DNA from: JBEIGE01 sp040382055
GTDB lineage: Bacteria > Pseudomonadota > Gammaproteobacteria > Burkholderiales > Burkholderiaceae_C
DNA: 64,000 nt
Reading direction: 5' to 3'
Assembly (NCBI GenBank): GCA_040382055.1
Contig: JBEIGE010000002.1
Location: 144,125 to 208,124, forward strand
Shown here in pieces: positions 54,108-63,913 of this stretch. The notes beneath the pieces are model-generated. The model worked only from the letters and a program-made list of their open reading frames with translations, searched no databases and was not told the DNA's origin. A program made the position numbers and the translations under genes. Numbering within the stretch: position 1 is the stretch's first letter; every line of letters starts with the position of its first letter.

Positions 54108-54842
54108 CTAGCGGTAGGCGTCCGGGTCCAAGCGGCGCATTTCAGCCTCAATCCAGGCCTCAACTTCACGCATCAGCTCACCCGCCTCGCGGCCTTCACT
54201 GGCAATCGGTTTTCCGATGGACACATCCACAATGCCCGGTCGTTTGACAAACGCTTTTCTGGGCCAGCACTTGGCTGATGTCACCGCAATCGGAATCACG
54301 GGCGCACCTGTCTCAATCGCCAAGCGGGTACCGCCGGTCTTATACACACCCTGCTGCCCCCGGGGAATGCGTGTGCCCTCAGGAAACATGATGATCCAGA
54401 CGCCTCGGGCCAACAAGGTTTTGCCTTGGCTAACGACCTTGCCAAAAGCCTTATTGCCTTGTGACCGATCAATGTGAATCATGTCCAGGCGGCCCATGGC
54501 CCAGCCGAAAAACGGGACGTAAAGCAACTCTTTTTTAAAAACATAGGCCAGGGGATGCGGCATGATCGTGGGCATCAGAAAAGTCTCGAGTGTGGACTGA
54601 TGTTTGACCAACAGAATGGCAGGACTGGTCTCGGACTCAGGCAAGTTTTCCTTACCGGTTATCCGGGTCTGGATGCCCAGAATCACGCGTGCTCCTGATA
54701 TAGCCCAACCCAGCCAGCGTGCGGCCATCCAGTACAGGGGATTACCACGCACGCGAATGGAGGCAAGCAGCATGATGATGCCCCAGGGCACCACGGTGAC
54801 CAGCATCCATAACGCGTGCAAGATCGAGCGGATCGTCAGCAT
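54108..54842 (-). CDS. plsC: 1-acylglycerol-3-phosphate O-acyltransferase
   Basis: 244 residues with PlsC-type motifs: VKHQSTLETFLMP, where Gln-Ser takes the place of the common Asn-His, then FVFKKELLYVPFFGW, MFPEGTRIPRG and PVIPIAVTSAK. Membrane-associated enzyme of phospholipid synthesis. Motif I retains His but lacks the usual HxxxxD form (HQSTLE), so Glu stands in place of Asp. The gene follows gmhB by 6 nt. Confidence 0.88.
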   Translation of the reverse strand: MLTIRSILHALWMLVTVVPWGIIMLLASIRVRGNPLYWMAARWLGWAISGARVILGIQTRITGKENLPESETSPAILLVKHQSTLETFLMPTIMPHPLAYVFKKELLYVPFFGWAMGRLDMIHIDRSQGNKAFGKVVSQGKTLLARGVWIIMFPEGTRIPRGQQGVYKTGGTRLAIETGAPVIPIAVTSAKCWPRKAFVKRPGIVDVSIGKPIASEGREAGELMREVEAWIEAEMRRLDPDAYR

Positions 54843-54848
54843 TTGTCG

Positions 54849-55418
54849 CTACCGTGGGCTCACAGCAGGCACATCGCGAGTGACGAGATATTCTGTGAAT
54901 GCTGCAAGATCCTGATGCGTGAGTGTTTCAGGGGGGAAGGTGTCTGGCAGGCGACGGCCCCGGTAGGCCTCTCCTTTACCCGTCAGAACCAGATGGGCCT
55001 CGCATCCAACTGCAACACCGGCCACTAAATCACGAGAGCTATCACCCACCACTGGAACCCCTTTGAGATCAATGCCGTAGCGCTCTCCGATTTGCTCGAA
55101 CAAACCTGAGGCGGGCTTGCGGCAAGTACAGGCCTGATCAGGGCTGTGAGGGCAATAAAAAACAGCATCAATGCGCCCCCCGGCAAGCGCCAACAGCTTG
55201 TGCATTTTGGCGTGCATGGCGTTGAGGGCGGAAACATCAAACAGGCCGCGACCCAGACCTGACTGATTGGTGGCAACCACCACATGCCAGCCAGCATGGT
55301 TGAGCCGGGCAATAGCTTCGAGCGCGCCAGGAAGCGGCTCCCACTCGTCGGCAGACTTGATGTAGTCCAGGCTATCGGTGTTGATGGTCCCATCACGGTC
55401 GAGGATGACAAGCTTCAT
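54849..55418 (-). CDS. gmhB: D-glycero-beta-D-manno-heptose 1,7-bisphosphate 7-phosphatase
   Basis: 189 residues of the histidinol-phosphate/GmhB phosphatase family: HAD motif LDRDGTINTDS near residue 6, a zinc-binding CPHSPDQACTCRKP segment with three Cys and a His, and VVGDSSRDLVAG. It removes the 7-phosphate in ADP-heptose synthesis for LPS. It lies 10 nt after glyS. Confidence 0.94.
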   Translation of the reverse strand: MKLVILDRDGTINTDSLDYIKSADEWEPLPGALEAIARLNHAGWHVVVATNQSGLGRGLFDVSALNAMHAKMHKLLALAGGRIDAVFYCPHSPDQACTCRKPASGLFEQIGERYGIDLKGVPVVGDSSRDLVAGVAVGCEAHLVLTGKGEAYRGRRLPDTFPPETLTHQDLAAFTEYLVTRDVPAVSPR

Positions 55419-55428
55419 TCTTTAATGC

Positions 55429-57543
55429 TCAGCGGGCTAGACGAGAAAGATCAGCAACGCGGTTCATGGCACCATGAAGGTACTTGAGCAAGCCCTGCCG
55501 ATTCAGGCGAAGGTCCATCTCGGGTGCGTTGACCATCACATCATTGAAGAAATCATCCACCGGCCCTCGCAATTGGGCAAGCGTTTGCAGGGAATCGGCA
55601 TAGTCGCCGCGATCAAACTGCAAGTCTGCCTCGGGGGAGATGGCTTTCATGGCCTCAAAGAGTGCCAGTTCAGCAGGTTCCTGGAGCAGTATCTGGCTAA
55701 CGTGTGGATCAACGTCACCTGCTTTTTTAAGGATGTTGGCAATCCGTTTGTTGGCTGCAGCCAATGCATCAGCTTGGGGCAGAGCAGCAAACGCTCGCAC
55801 GGCTTCAAGTCTTTTGGGGATATCGCCGAGTCGCGGCGGGTTGAGTGCCAGTACGGCATCCACCTCATGGCTGCTAAAACCCTGATCGCGAAGAGCACCC
55901 GACAACCGCTCCTGAATAAACGTTGTCAGTGCAGGTACAGGGTCATTGACCAGTTGGCCAAAAGTGGGCACAGCGTCTGCCAATAAGTCATTCAAATGAA
56001 GGGGCAGATCCAGTTCCATGAGCATGCGGATGACACCCAGGGCATGACGGCGCAACGCAAAAGGATCTTTGTCACCCGTGGGCAGGTTGCCGATACCGAA
56101 CATGCCGACCAGAGTTTCAAGTTTATCGGCCAGCGCCACAACGACGCCGACTTGGTTACGCGGCAGGCTATCGCCCGCAAAGCGGGGCTTGTAATGATCT
56201 TCAATCGCATGAGCAACATCCACGTCCAAGCCATCATGCAGGGCATAGTAGCTACCCATGATGCCCTGCAACTCGGGAAACTCGCCCACCATCTCGGTTA
56301 GCAGGTCGGCCTTGGCCAAGCGTGCTGCCGTCGTTGAAGCATTGGCTAGCGCATGACCGCCAAGGCGTTTGGCAATGACTGAGGCAATCTCACCAACACG
56401 CGCAGATCGCTCCCCTTGGGTTCCAAGCCTGTTGTGATAGACCACCCGGTCAAGGTTTGGAACGCGTGACTCTAGTGATTTTTTGCGATCCTGATCGAAG
56501 AAGAATTTTGCATCTGCAAGGCGGGGACGAATGACACGTTCATTCCCTTCAATGATGGAACGGGGATCCTGAGGATTAATGTTGCTGACCACCAAAAATT
56601 TATTCGATAACTTACCGTTTTTATCCAGCAGGGGAAAGTATTTCTGATTGGCCTTCATGGTCAATATCAGGCATTCTTGTGGCACATCCAAAAACTGCTG
56701 CTCGAACTCACACACCAGAACGTGAGGACGCTCGACCAGTGCTGTGACTTCATCAAGCAGGGCGTCATCCTGAATGGGCTGCATGCTGTTACCCAGGTTT
56801 TCACAGGCCGCATTGAGTTGCTGCGTAATCAACTCACGCCGCTCAGCAAAACTTGCAATCACCGCGCCATGGCTAGCCAGTTGATTGGCGTAATCATCTG
56901 CGTGCTCGATGATCAAGGGGTCAAGGCTGGACTCAAAGCGGTGACCACGGGTCATATTGGTGGCATGAAGGCCCAGAATGTGAACTGGCACGACCGCATT
57001 GCCATGCAGGGCAAGAAGACCGTGAGCAGGACGCACAAAACTCACGCTGCTCCATCCGGGCAAATCACATCCTGATTCCAGTTGATAGGACATGACCTTG
57101 GGGATGGGCAATTGCGCGATTGACTCTTGTAATGCCGCTTGCAGGCCATCTGTCAGCGAGATCCCCTGCACCATGCTGTCGTAATGCAAGAATTCGGTCT
57201 TGCCATCCGGCACACGCTTTAGCTCAGACACAGCCGAAGCATCCGCTCCCAAAGACTGAAGTTTCTTGAGCAAGGCCTGAGTCGCTGCACCTGAGGCGTC
57301 CAAGCCCACTGAAGCAGGCATGAGCTTTTGCAAAACAGATTTGTCCGGCGCCTTGTCAACAACATGTGAGATGTGAGCGGCTAGTCTGCGAGGCGTGGCA
57401 AAGTGGGTCACGACCGCGTTCGCGTCGCTCAGTCCCCGGCGGACCAACTGCTCAGCAAGTACGTTGGCAAATGACTCCCCCAACTTGTTGAGCACCTTGG
57501 GGGGCAACTCTTCAACGAATAGTTCAACCAGAAGACTTGTCAT
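55429..57543 (-). CDS. glyS: Glycine--tRNA ligase beta subunit
   Basis: 704 residues with TSLLVELFVEELPPKVL at the start and the characteristic tail VMVNAPEMDLRLNRQGLL. Together with glyQ it forms the alpha2beta2 GlyRS of bacteria; the beta subunit holds tRNA-binding parts. The ATG at 57543 overlaps the glyQ stop by 4 nt. The longer frame upstream is not supported. Confidence 0.96.
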   Translation of the reverse strand: MTSLLVELFVEELPPKVLNKLGESFANVLAEQLVRRGLSDANAVVTHFATPRRLAAHISHVVDKAPDKSVLQKLMPASVGLDASGAATQALLKKLQSLGADASAVSELKRVPDGKTEFLHYDSMVQGISLTDGLQAALQESIAQLPIPKVMSYQLESGCDLPGWSSVSFVRPAHGLLALHGNAVVPVHILGLHATNMTRGHRFESSLDPLIIEHADDYANQLASHGAVIASFAERRELITQQLNAACENLGNSMQPIQDDALLDEVTALVERPHVLVCEFEQQFLDVPQECLILTMKANQKYFPLLDKNGKLSNKFLVVSNINPQDPRSIIEGNERVIRPRLADAKFFFDQDRKKSLESRVPNLDRVVYHNRLGTQGERSARVGEIASVIAKRLGGHALANASTTAARLAKADLLTEMVGEFPELQGIMGSYYALHDGLDVDVAHAIEDHYKPRFAGDSLPRNQVGVVVALADKLETLVGMFGIGNLPTGDKDPFALRRHALGVIRMLMELDLPLHLNDLLADAVPTFGQLVNDPVPALTTFIQERLSGALRDQGFSSHEVDAVLALNPPRLGDIPKRLEAVRAFAALPQADALAAANKRIANILKKAGDVDPHVSQILLQEPAELALFEAMKAISPEADLQFDRGDYADSLQTLAQLRGPVDDFFNDVMVNAPEMDLRLNRQGLLKYLHGAMNRVADLSRLAR

Positions 57544-58445
57544 GCGGCCTGCTTTGTTATTTGCGCCACCCACTCTCGGGGGGCCATGGGAAAGCCCTGC
57601 CGCTCCCTGCTTTCATAGTAGCTGCGTGCCACAGCACGTGCAAGATTTCGGATTCGACCAATGAAGGCAGCTCGTTCAGTGACCGAAATAGCACCACGGG
57701 CATCCAATAAGTTAAAACTGTGGGCGCATTTGAGTACCTGCTCGTAAGCTGGCAATGCAAGCTGTTGCTCGATCAGATACTGAGCCTGCTTTTCGTGGGC
57801 GTTGAATGCATAGAACAAAAAATCAGGGTCGCTGTGTTCGAAGTTGTAGGCGGATTGCTCTTTTTCGTTCTGCAGGTAAACGTCGCCGTAACTGAGGTCT
57901 TCGGTCCACTTGAGTTTGTAGACATTGTCAACGCCTTGCAGATACATGGCCAGTCTTTCAAGACCGTAAGTGATTTCACCGGTAATCGGTCGACAGTCAA
58001 TGCCCCCAACTTGCTGAAAATAGGTGAACTGTGTCACCTCCATACCATTGAGCCAAACCTCCCAGCCAAGCCCCCAGGCTCCGAGCGTTGGATTTTCCCA
58101 GTCGTCTTCAACGAATCGGACGTCGTTTTGTTGAAGGTCAAAGCCAAGCGCCTTCAAGGAACCAAGATACAAATCCAGAATGTTGCTGGGAGCGGGCTTG
58201 AGCACCACTTGATACTGGTAGTAATGTTGAAGACGGTTGGGGTTTTCACCATAACGTCCGTCTTTGGGCCGCCGACTTGGCTGTACATAAGCAGCTTTCC
58301 AGGGCTCAGGCCCGATTGCTCTTAAAAAAGTAGCTGTATGTGAAGTACCTGCGCCAACTTCCATGTCGTAAGGCTGAATGAGTGCACAGCCTTGGGCGTC
58401 CCAGTAAGACTGCAGCTTCAAGATGATCTGCTGAAAGGTCAACAT
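57540..58445 (-). CDS. glyQ: Glycine--tRNA ligase alpha subunit
   Basis: 301 residues from the ATG at 58445 (MLTFQQIILKLQSYWDAQGC), the family start. Class II core motifs are visible (YVQPSRRPKDGRYGENPNRL, GIDCRPITGEITYGLERLA). It lies 63 nt after lnt on the same strand and overlaps glyS by 4 nt. Confidence 0.97.
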   Translation of the reverse strand: MLTFQQIILKLQSYWDAQGCALIQPYDMEVGAGTSHTATFLRAIGPEPWKAAYVQPSRRPKDGRYGENPNRLQHYYQYQVVLKPAPSNILDLYLGSLKALGFDLQQNDVRFVEDDWENPTLGAWGLGWEVWLNGMEVTQFTYFQQVGGIDCRPITGEITYGLERLAMYLQGVDNVYKLKWTEDLSYGDVYLQNEKEQSAYNFEHSDPDFLFYAFNAHEKQAQYLIEQQLALPAYEQVLKCAHSFNLLDARGAISVTERAAFIGRIRNLARAVARSYYESRERQGFPMAPREWVAQITKQAA

Positions 58446-58508
58446 GTATGAGGTCAATCGCGTACGCAAAGCGTTGATTTTACGGGGCTTTGCCGCTGCC
58501 CCTATGGC

Positions 58509-60041
58509 TTAGCCCTGCCATTGACGACGCAGCCCCCAAAGTACGATGAACAGCCCAGAACAGAGGAGAGGCCACAAACCTGCACGTGAGACCCACCAGG
58601 CATAGGGAGTCAAACCGGTTCGGCCTTCAACCGTTGCGGACAAAACTCCACGGGTATGCCGAGGTAACTCCCTGATAACCTGGCCCCGGTAATCGACTAG
58701 TGCGGTAGCTCCCGTGTTGGTTGCACGGATAAAAGGCCGCTCAAATTCAATCGCTCGCATCCGTGAGATGTTCAGATGCTGGTCTATGGCCACTGTGTTG
58801 CCGAACCAACCGATATTGCTGCTGTTGACAAAGATCGTGGGAGCTAAATCTATGCTTAAAAATCGGGCAGCCAGCTCTTCGCCAAAGAGATCCTCGTAGC
58901 AGATGTTTGCAGCCAAACGCTGTCCCATCCACTCGAAGGACTTCTGTTCCAAACCGCCACGGCTGAAGTCTCCCAGGGGAATGTTCATCATTTGTGTGAA
59001 CCATTTGAAGAAGGGCGGAATGAACTCTCCAAATGGCACCAGATGGTGTTTGTCGTATCGCCAGACATGAGCTTGATCGGGCTTAAATCCAACAACGGCG
59101 TTGGTATAACCTTCTTCAAAGCTTCCCCAGGGGAAGCCGATCATCGCGGCTTGATTGCCTTGGCTAAACCGTGATACCAGAGCATCCCAGTAACCCTCTG
59201 GCAATTGCTGTGGTAAGAGCGGAATTGCAGTTTCAGGTGCAACAATTAGTTGTGCCTGACTCTGACCAATTTCTTCAGCGTACCATTGCAGTGCTGTAGG
59301 CACTCCCGAGCCGGGCTGAAACTTTTCATCCTGGGCAATATTGCCCTGAAGTAAAGTAATTTGCATTTCTCCCGCCGGTCTTGAGAATTCCTGTATGTGG
59401 GGTTTGAGTAACCACGGACAAATTATCAGTGTGATCAAAAGCAATGGCCTGATGGAGAAGCCACTCAAGAGCTTTGCCAGCCCCATCGCCAAACCAGCAG
59501 CAATTGCACTGATGCCATACACCCCCAACCAAGGCGCGTAACTGGAAAGTGGGCCTTCAATGTGAGCGTAGCCTGTAGCTCCCCAAGGGAAGCCCGTAAA
59601 TAAAAGTCCACGCCCAAGCTCCGCCAGTAGCCAACATGCTGCAAAATAAAAAACGCAATGCTCTTTTTTTCTAAGGGTAAGAACCTTATAGAGGCCACAG
59701 AAAAACCCATAGTAGAGCGCCAGCACAGACGCCAGGGCCAAAATTGCAATCACGCTCATCCACGCTGAAAGTCCAGCATAGGTGTGCATGGAGATGAAAA
59801 GCCACCAGAAGGTTGCAACCAGCCAACTGGTCGCAAAAACCCACCCGGTTATAAACCCTGCTGAAGTTCCAGTTCCCCGGCCTAAAAGCCAGCACAAGAC
59901 GGATAAGGACAGGATTTGAAGCCATCCGTTGGGCTGTCCATTCCAGGGTGTTGCCATCGAAATGGCATGCACTAAACCGCCAAGAGCGGCTATGGACAAA
60001 AAAATGAAATTGACCCTGCCGCCCTCAGACCTCAAGGTCAA
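58509..60041 (-). CDS. lnt: Apolipoprotein N-acyltransferase
   Basis: Up to 510 residues. About six to eight transmembrane helices are followed by a nitrilase-type periplasmic domain with the Glu in VAPETAIPLLP near residue 270 and the Cys in NICYEDLFGEE near 385. It adds the third acyl chain to lipoproteins. The start is uncertain: candidates are the TTG codons at 60041 and 60035, overlapping the corC-like gene by 11-17 nt. The transcript probably continues from that gene. Confidence 0.93.
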   Translation of the reverse strand: MTLRSEGGRVNFIFLSIAALGGLVHAISMATPWNGQPNGWLQILSLSVLCWLLGRGTGTSAGFITGWVFATSWLVATFWWLFISMHTYAGLSAWMSVIAILALASVLALYYGFFCGLYKVLTLRKKEHCVFYFAACWLLAELGRGLLFTGFPWGATGYAHIEGPLSSYAPWLGVYGISAIAAGLAMGLAKLLSGFSIRPLLLITLIICPWLLKPHIQEFSRPAGEMQITLLQGNIAQDEKFQPGSGVPTALQWYAEEIGQSQAQLIVAPETAIPLLPQQLPEGYWDALVSRFSQGNQAAMIGFPWGSFEEGYTNAVVGFKPDQAHVWRYDKHHLVPFGEFIPPFFKWFTQMMNIPLGDFSRGGLEQKSFEWMGQRLAANICYEDLFGEELAARFLSIDLAPTIFVNSSNIGWFGNTVAIDQHLNISRMRAIEFERPFIRATNTGATALVDYRGQVIRELPRHTRGVLSATVEGRTGLTPYAWWVSRAGLWPLLCSGLFIVLWGLRRQWQG

Positions 60042-60897
60042 CCTCGCTAGGCGACACCTTGAACCATTTCACAGCTCCGCCTTTGGTGTGCAAAACGACG
60101 AACGTCAGACCCGCCAGATCATGCCTTTCCCCCCGTTTTGGAACGCGTCCGATTTCATGGGCAATCAGCCCCCCGATGGTGTCAAAGTCTTCTTCAGCAG
60201 CATGATGGTCAATCTTGACATTGAAAGCATCGTTAACGCGCTCTATCGACGTATCTCCACTGACGCGATAGGTTTTATCTGCGAGTCCAAAAATATCACC
60301 CTCGTCCTCAGCAATATCGAACTCGTCCTCAATTTCACCAACGATCTGTTCAAGGACATCCTCAATGGTGATCAGGCCTGCAACCCGACCAAACTCGTCA
60401 ATCACAATCGCCAGATGATTTCGGTTACCCCTGAAGTCACGAAGTAAGTCGTTCAAGCCCTTGCTTTCAGGTACAAATACAGCGGGTCTTAGAAGGGCCC
60501 TTAGGTTGAGTTCGGGTGCGCGCTGGAGCTTTAGCAGATCCTTGGCCATCAAAATGCCGATGATGTTTTCTCGCTCACCTTCGAAAACAGGGAAACGCGA
60601 ATGTGCTGTCTCAATCACAAGGTGGAGTAGTTCGTCGTAAGGTCCGTCAAGCTTGATGAGGTCCATACGGGTTGCCGGAACCATGACATCTCCTGCCGTC
60701 ATATCTGCCATACGGATTACTCCTTCTAGCATGACCCGGGATTCAGCGCCAATGATATTGTTATCTTCCGCTTCTGCCAGGGTCTCAATCAACTCATCGA
60801 CTGAGTCTGGGCCAGGATTGATGAATTCAACAAGTTTTTTGAAAAACGTGCGTTTGTCTTCTTTGTTGGGAAGTCGAGGCGGATATGGTTCTGACAC
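60025..60897 (-). CDS. corC: HlyC/CorC-family CBS-domain protein
   Basis: 290 residues. A CBS pair (DVMVPATRMDLIKLDGPY; GLITIEDVLEQIVGEIEDEFD) and a C-terminal CorC_HlyC transporter-associated domain (YRVSGDTSIERVNDAF) match CorC/YbeX, which in other bacteria lies upstream of lnt exactly as here. It is proposed to act in Mg2+/Co2+ efflux and ribosome biology. Its end overlaps lnt. Confidence 0.9.
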   Translation of the reverse strand: MSEPYPPRLPNKEDKRTFFKKLVEFINPGPDSVDELIETLAEAEDNNIIGAESRVMLEGVIRMADMTAGDVMVPATRMDLIKLDGPYDELLHLVIETAHSRFPVFEGERENIIGILMAKDLLKLQRAPELNLRALLRPAVFVPESKGLNDLLRDFRGNRNHLAIVIDEFGRVAGLITIEDVLEQIVGEIEDEFDIAEDEGDIFGLADKTYRVSGDTSIERVNDAFNVKIDHHAAEEDFDTIGGLIAHEIGRVPKRGERHDLAGLTFVVLHTKGGAVKWFKVSPSEVDLEV

Positions 60898-61074
60898 AGA
60901 GTACGGCGCAGGACATGCGGTTGTTTCTACAAGGCGAAGGATAGCGGATTGTCCTGCGGGCTACCTAACTGAGATTGATATTGTCTTCACGTTTTCGCTT
61001 TAAGCTCCTGGTTACATGGGAATAATTAGGCAAATAAGTATGCTTTGATTCCAGAGCAGATGTACTCCTCCTCA

Positions 61075-61779
61075 TTAAATTGACTTTTGATTTTCATCAT
61101 CCACTGCTTGCCTGTCTCTCTGCAGCTTAGACAAAAACCCCAAAAATCGTTTGGCCTGGAGATTGAGTCCATAGTTCAATTGCCCGAGTTGTTCATCAAC
61201 CATCTCCGTCAACCGACTTTCGAAACTGGCATCGGGTAACAGAAGATAGGCATTGGTTTCTGAACCATCGTTCTCAACACTGGCTCCCGCCTTGCGTGCG
61301 ATGTGAATCATGGATTTGTTTTCTGTCAGCGCATGGATAAACAACATCTGAACCCCTTCATTTCGGGCATGCACTATGGCTCGCTGAAACATGATGGAGC
61401 CACATCCGCGGCTTCTGTATCTTTTAAGAACAGAGACACCGAACTCTGCACAGGAAGAAAAGTCTTTGTCGACAGAGTAGGCCACGTGCGCCATGGCAAT
61501 CAGTTCAAGTCTGCGGTTGTAGATACCGAATAGGTCGTCTCTTTCAAAATTTATTCCTTCTACATATTTTCTTATCTGCTCTTCATTGGCAACATAACCA
61601 AACCGCAGGTAGCGGTCACTCTCTTCCAACGCCAATAAGTGCTTGCTAATTCGCTCACGATGCGCGACTCCGAGCGATCGAATAGCACCAACCCAAAGGC
61701 TTGCTTGAGATCGCACCTCATCACCCCGGGGAGTTGACATCCCGGTTTTAGCTTTTGATGCCCATGGCGGAGTACTCAT
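61075..61779 (-). CDS. GNAT-family N-acetyltransferase
   Basis: 234 residues. The acetyl-CoA motif A region is LKRYRSRGCGSIMFQRAIVHARN near residue 125 (R/Q-x-x-G-x-G/A form), followed by ENKSMIHIARKAGASVENDGSE. The substrate is unknown. The N-terminus has low conservation, so the start is uncertain (ATG at 61779 or 61740). It is divergent from fadD. Confidence 0.82.
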   Translation of the reverse strand: MSTPPWASKAKTGMSTPRGDEVRSQASLWVGAIRSLGVAHRERISKHLLALEESDRYLRFGYVANEEQIRKYVEGINFERDDLFGIYNRRLELIAMAHVAYSVDKDFSSCAEFGVSVLKRYRSRGCGSIMFQRAIVHARNEGVQMLFIHALTENKSMIHIARKAGASVENDGSETNAYLLLPDASFESRLTEMVDEQLGQLNYGLNLQAKRFLGFLSKLQRDRQAVDDENQKSI

Positions 61780-61857
61780 GAAATCTCAGGTATTAGGAAA
61801 AGCACGGGTATACGGTTTGAACAACACACATGAAAATACACGCTATAGGAGTACCTT

Positions 61858-63549
61858 ATGGAATTTAAGAAACACTGGCTCGCCAGTTATCCCGACTCGG
61901 TGAATCATGATGTTAATCCTGATCAATATCATTCACTTGGCGAGTTAATAGAGGAGTCTTTCAAGAAAAATGCAGACAGAACCTTTTCTGTTTGCTTTGA
62001 AACCAAGATGCGGTACAAGGAATTGGACTCCTTATCCGCTTCCTTTGGTGCATGGTTACAAACTTTAGACATTGCACAAGATGCGCGTGTCGCCTTGATG
62101 CTTCCGAATATTCCTCAGTTTCCAGTTGTCATGGCAGGAATTCTTCGTGCTGGATTCACCTGCGTTAATGTCAATCCCCTGTATACCGCGCGTGAATTAG
62201 AGCATCAGCTCAAGGACTCCGGATCCACTGTGATCGTAGTTTTGGAAAATTTTGTCCATACCCTAGAGGAAATTGTTGAAAACACAGGGATAAAGCAGGT
62301 CGTCGTAGCGTCTTTAGGTGACTTATTGGGCTTTTGGTATGGGAAATGGATGACGTTTGCCGCCAGGCATTTGGCCAAAATGGTTCCTGCTTTCAAGTTA
62401 CCGATCCATAAAGAGCTCCGCGTTGTCTCCTTCAGCCAGGTGTTACGTGAGGGTTCCGTTTTACACATCAAACCAGCCCGGTCGTCCCTGTCATCTATTG
62501 CTTTTTTACAATACACAGGAGGTACTACCGGGCTGAGCAAAGGGGCGATTCTCACACACAGAAATATCATCGCAGCAATTTTGCAGGCGGAAGCCTGGTT
62601 TACGCCTGCGCTGACTCGCGTGGGCAATGTCAAAGGTATTAATCAAATAGCTGCGTTACCTCTTTATCATATTTTTGCCTTAACGCTGTGTTTACTCACT
62701 ATCCGCTGGGGCTCGCACCTCACATTGGTCCCGAACCCACGTGATATTGGCTCATTGGTCAGCGTCCTCAAAAGACGTCCTTTCCATATGTTTCCAGCTG
62801 TAAACACTCTTTTTAATGCTTTGCTTCAACATCCGCAGTTTCGCACTGTAGATTTTTCACATCTTTGTGTTTCTCAGGCTGGTGGAATGGCGGCCTCTGA
62901 GGGCACTGCTCAACAGTGGTTTGAGGTAACCGGTTGCCCAATGGTAGAGGGCTGGGGAATGAGCGAAACGTGCGCTATCGGCACAAACAATCCAGTCAAT
63001 GCGCGCACCTTCTCAGGAACCATCGGGCTGCCTTTGCCAAGCATAGAAATAGCCATCAAAAATGATGACGGTGTTTCATTGGAGTTAGGGCAGTCAGGTG
63101 AAATTTGTATCAAGGGGCCAAATGTCATGCAAGGTTACTACCAGCAACCTGAAGAAACACGCAATGCATTTACGGCTGATGGTTTTATGCGGACTGGAGA
63201 TATCGGAGTTATGGATGCATCGGGATACACCAAGATTGTTGATCGTAAGAAGGACATGATCCTCGTCAGTGGATTCAATGTCTTCCCCAGTGAGCTGGAA
63301 AACGTCATTTCTTTGTGCGATGGTGTACTTGAATGCGCAGTCATCGGTATACCTGATAGCAAGCAGGGTGAAGCGATCAAAGTTTATGTGGTTCGAAGTG
63401 ACTCAACACTCAGCGAAGAAGAACTGGTCCGTTTCTGTCAAACCAATCTGACTGGTTATAAACAACCCAAATATATAGAGTTCCGAGATGAATTACCAAA
63501 GTCAAACGTTGGCAAGATTCTAAGAAGAGAGCTCAGAAGCACGACGTAA
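61858..63549 (+). CDS. fadD: Long-chain fatty acid--CoA ligase
   Basis: 563 residues of the AMP-forming acyl-CoA synthetase family: the P-loop YTGGTTGLSKGA near residue 215, WGMSETCAIG, and GFMRTGDIGVMDASGYTKIVDRKKDMILVSGFNVFPSELE with the adenylation Asp and hinge Lys. AGGAG lies seven nt before the ATG at 61858. The product activates fatty acids to acyl-CoA at the membrane. It is the last protein gene before the rRNA operon end and is convergent with it. Confidence 0.93.
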   Translation: MEFKKHWLASYPDSVNHDVNPDQYHSLGELIEESFKKNADRTFSVCFETKMRYKELDSLSASFGAWLQTLDIAQDARVALMLPNIPQFPVVMAGILRAGFTCVNVNPLYTARELEHQLKDSGSTVIVVLENFVHTLEEIVENTGIKQVVVASLGDLLGFWYGKWMTFAARHLAKMVPAFKLPIHKELRVVSFSQVLREGSVLHIKPARSSLSSIAFLQYTGGTTGLSKGAILTHRNIIAAILQAEAWFTPALTRVGNVKGINQIAALPLYHIFALTLCLLTIRWGSHLTLVPNPRDIGSLVSVLKRRPFHMFPAVNTLFNALLQHPQFRTVDFSHLCVSQAGGMAASEGTAQQWFEVTGCPMVEGWGMSETCAIGTNNPVNARTFSGTIGLPLPSIEIAIKNDDGVSLELGQSGEICIKGPNVMQGYYQQPEETRNAFTADGFMRTGDIGVMDASGYTKIVDRKKDMILVSGFNVFPSELENVISLCDGVLECAVIGIPDSKQGEAIKVYVVRSDSTLSEEELVRFCQTNLTGYKQPKYIEFRDELPKSNVGKILRRELRSTT

Positions 63550-63620
63550 ACCAATGTCGGTTCAAGCGGATATGCTTTCTTAAACTTCGTAGAAAGGCAA
63601 ACAATCTAGAGACACAAATA

Positions 63621-63650
63621 AAAACGCCCCATCAAATGATGGGGCGTTTT
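63621..63650 (-). terminator. Terminator of the rRNA operon and of fadD
   Basis: A perfect 13-bp inverted repeat with a 4-nt loop: AAAACGCCCCATC and GATGGGGCGTTTT. It is flanked by A and T runs on both sides, so it can end transcription of both the minus-strand rRNA operon and the plus-strand fadD. Confidence 0.92.
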
Positions 63651-63660
63651 ACTTTAATAG

Positions 63661-63774
63661 CCTGACAATGTCCTACTTTCACACGGGTATCCGCACTATC
63701 ATCGGCGCTGAAGCGTTTCACTGTCCTGTTCGGGATGGGAAGGAGTGGTACCACCTCGCTATGGTCGTCAGGCA
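63661..63774 (-). rRNA. rrf: 5S ribosomal RNA
   Basis: About 114 nt on the minus strand beginning TGCCTGACGACC, with CATAGCGAGGTGGTACCACT and CCATCCCGAACAGGACAGTG, and ending in GTCAGGC. The termini pair as the 5S helix I. It is followed by the terminator at 63621-63650. Confidence 0.95.
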
Positions 63775-63881
63775 TAACTTTTTGTCGTCTTGAATAAACG
63801 AGACAACTAATTTATAGAGCTAATCAGCTTCGATTTAACGATCCAGTATGAACTGGAAATTTTGAATGCGTCAACTTGGCA

Positions 63882-63913
63882 TAACTTCTTTGATCTTAAA
63901 AATCAAAGTTATA
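63882..63913 (-). repeat. Inverted repeat between 23S and 5S rRNA
   Basis: On the minus strand ATAACTTTGAT is followed by TTTTAAG and then ATCAAAG plus AAGTTAT, so a hairpin can form right after the 23S 3' end. It is likely part of the precursor processing structure. Confidence 0.5.

Noticed and set aside
63775..63912. A tRNA gene between 23S and 5S rRNA
   Set aside because: No cloverleaf or TTCRANY loop is present; only a processing-type hairpin was seen.
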